Shown here piece by piece: positions 62,860-64,000 of a stretch of 64,000 bases of DNA. The notes under the pieces are model-generated. The model searched no databases and had not been told where the DNA came from. It worked only from the letters and a program-made list of their open reading frames with translations. Made by a program: the position numbers and the translations under genes. This stretch comes from an uncultured Eubacterium sp. GTDB lineage: Bacteria > Bacillota > Clostridia > Lachnospirales > Lachnospiraceae. Numbering within the stretch: the stretch's first letter is position 1; each line of letters starts with the position of its first letter. The stretch covers positions 16,090 through 80,089 of the forward strand of contig CAUCXT010000010.1 in the NCBI GenBank assembly GCA_958446835.1, written 5' to 3'.

Positions 62860-63117
62860 TTATAAATTAGCCTCCATAAAAGCGGCGATAGCAGCACATG
62901 CAACTTCCTCATCCTCACCATTAAAGGTGAATTCCACCGTATCGCCCTGCTTTGCTCCAAGACCCATGATTCCGAAAATCTTCTTAGCGTCGACACTTGT
63001 GCCGCCCTTTCCAATCTTAATCTCACTTGAAAAGCCCTTTGCCGCCTTTACAAGCTCCCCTGCCGGTCTTGCGTGGATTCCCTGTGCGTCCTTGATTGTG
63101 TAAGAAAATGTCTTCAT
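62860..63117 (-). CDS. ptsH: HPr phosphocarrier protein lacking Ser46
   Basis: An 85-residue phosphocarrier. His15 lies in the active motif GIHARPAG, so transfer from EI to EII is possible. The regulatory site that is Ser46 in Bacillus HPr (LKSIMGVM) is Lys46 here (AKKIFGIM), so HPr kinase could not phosphorylate it and it should not take part in CcpA catabolite repression. It is encoded with ptsI and a fructose-type EIIC, suggesting a dedicated carrier. Check for a second, canonical ptsH elsewhere in the genome. Confidence 0.95.
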   Translation of the reverse strand: MKTFSYTIKDAQGIHARPAGELVKAAKGFSSEIKIGKGGTSVDAKKIFGIMGLGAKQGDTVEFTFNGEDEEVACAAIAAFMEANL

Positions 63118-63149
63118 ATTTTTATTCTCCTTTCAGTGCTGCCACGGTA

Positions 63150-63172
63150 TTGCAGGTTACTATAGCCTGCAA
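63150..63172 (-). other. intergenic hairpin between EIIC and ptsH
   Basis: A 7-bp perfect stem TTGCAGG/CCTGCAA with a 9-nt loop and no T-run. It may set the relative mRNA stability or translation of the two genes rather than end transcription. Confidence 0.45.
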
Positions 63173-63235
63173 TCATCCGTCGGCAAAATCATAATTTATA
63201 GTGTAAATTTTTAAATCATTTCTAATACATTTAAG

Positions 63236-64000
63236 CTATGCTATTTTTTTCTTGAAAAGTCCAAGCAATACCGTTGACACTGCCGTTCCGATTACAAGTG
63301 CCACAAGATACATAAGTGCATTGCCTACAACAGGGAATACGAAGATTCCGCCGTGCGGTGCCATGAGTGTACAGTTAAATACCTCGGACAAAGCACCCGA
63401 TATTCCTGCGCCTACTATACATGCAGGAAGTACATGGAGTGGGTCGGAAGCTGCATACGGAATGGCTCCCTCTGTGATAAACGCAAGTCCCATGATGAAG
63501 TTGACAGGCCCCGACTGTCTCTCCTCCTTTGTGAACTTGTCCTTGAAAATAATTGTTGCAAGCGCGATGGCACATGGAGGAACCATACCGCCTATCATAA
63601 CCGCTGCCATTATATCATAGTTGCCGGCAACAATTGAAGCTGTTCCGAACACATACGCCGCCTTATTGAAGGGACCACCCATGTCAACCGACATCATCGC
63701 TCCTAATATGAAGCCAAGTAAAATCTTGCTGGTTCCATTCATGCTCGCAAGACCCGAATTAAGTGCCGTGTTGATTGCACCCATGACAGGCTCAACCACA
63801 AAGTTCATGCCGGCACCCATAATCAGTATACCGAATACCGGGTAAAAAAGCACAGGTGCAAGCTTCTCAAGATTCTCCGGAAGCTTATCGCATACCTTTT
63901 TCAAAAGCAGAATCACATAGCCTGCAATGAAGCCTGCAGCAAGCGCTCCAAGAAATCCCGATTTTCCGCCTGCTGCAATCATACCGCCAACGAAGCCCAG
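63236..64000 (-). CDS. PTS fructose-type transporter, EIIC part (5' end beyond window)
   Basis: The visible 255 C-terminal residues are a fructose-family EIIC membrane domain: KSGFLGALAAGFIAGYVILLLKKV, MSVDMGGPFNKAAYVFG, MGLAFITEGAIPYAASDPLHVLP and MAPHGGIFVFPVV are the conserved transport signatures. The N-terminal EIIA/EIIB domains, if fused, lie beyond base 64000. It imports and phosphorylates fructose or a related sugar with ptsH and ptsI directly downstream. Confidence 0.92.
   Translation of the reverse strand: MGFVGGMIAAGGKSGFLGALAAGFIAGYVILLLKKVCDKLPENLEKLAPVLFYPVFGILIMGAGMNFVVEPVMGAINTALNSGLASMNGTSKILLGFILGAMMSVDMGGPFNKAAYVFGTASIVAGNYDIMAAVMIGGMVPPCAIALATIIFKDKFTKEERQSGPVNFIMGLAFITEGAIPYAASDPLHVLPACIVGAGISGALSEVFNCTLMAPHGGIFVFPVVGNALMYLVALVIGTAVSTVLLGLFKKKIA

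Noticed and set aside
60339..63117. Treating the DeoR regulator as FruR of the PTS operon
   Set aside because: It lies downstream of ptsI with a 106-bp gap; the usual regulator position is upstream of fruK, beyond this window. Its identity stays open.
1..64000. tRNA or rRNA genes, CRISPR arrays, prophage or a replication origin
   Set aside because: No cloverleaf-like or T-loop motifs, no regularly spaced repeats of CRISPR type, no phage structural genes and no DnaA-box cluster were recognised by eye.

Overview
The window looks like the chromosome of a spore-forming, Gram-positive Clostridia species, most plausibly a Lachnospiraceae member. The genus cannot be fixed from sequence alone. Support comes from the sporulation pair gpr-spoIIP, purine-rich GGAGG ribosome-binding sites, sigma-A promoters with 17-bp spacers, frequent TTG starts, a Firmicutes-type ptsH-ptsI pair, an argCJBD operon, many MATE exporters and COG5464-type proteins. 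Base composition is moderate and most genes lie on the minus strand. I saw no rRNA, tRNA, CRISPR array, complete insertion sequence or prophage.

Layout. 1-9.5 kb: a two-component pair (kinase cut by the window edge), a GNAT acetyltransferase, queT under a preQ1-I riboswitch, a solute-binding lipoprotein lacking its second lobe, the lepA-gltX-hemW cluster, and an Rpn/COG5464 gene. 9.8-16 kb: tyrA, spoIIP-gpr, rpsT, holA and metF. 16-20.3 kb: a BlaI/BlaR1 module with its operator and a third gene of unknown role, then a short DUF3006 gene. 20.4-27.2 kb: one operon reading comEA, response regulator, histidine kinase, GerMN lipoprotein, comEC. comEC carries two in-frame minisatellites. 27.3-40 kb: an orphan sugar-type binding protein, then the arginine pathway. 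argCJBD runs left. argG and argH run right, with three membrane-glycosylation genes (GT2, GtrA, YfhO) between them.

40-53 kb: a decayed COG5464-family gene, cysK under a large palindromic operator, and four MATE transporters interspersed with thiamine pyrophosphokinase, dtd, a ROK sugar kinase, LysR, DUF1989 and YczE-like genes. Two of the MATE genes sit behind intrinsic terminators that lie between promoter and start codon, which suggests attenuation or an RNA sensor. 53-60 kb: mixed accessory genes (SseB-like, tandem HD-GYP, tocopherol-cyclase-like with an in-frame TGA, GNAT, AlkD-like, XRE with zinc ribbon, ATC hydrolase, DinB). Several end in or beside 28-bp palindromic REP-like elements. 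60.3-64 kb: a fructose-type PTS locus (EIIC, HPr, EI) and a DeoR regulator. This HPr has the catalytic His15 but lysine where the regulatory Ser46 normally is.

The most unusual items are the tandem structured leader of the MATE gene at 47.2-48.6 kb, the CsbB/GtcA/YfhO-like trio inside the arg operon, the MtrAB-LpqB-like arrangement between the two competence genes, the REP-like elements that supply stop codons, the Ser46-less HPr, and two decayed genes whose breakpoints can be read directly. Starts were chosen by Shine-Dalgarno placement. All functions are inferred from recognisable family features, with no database search.
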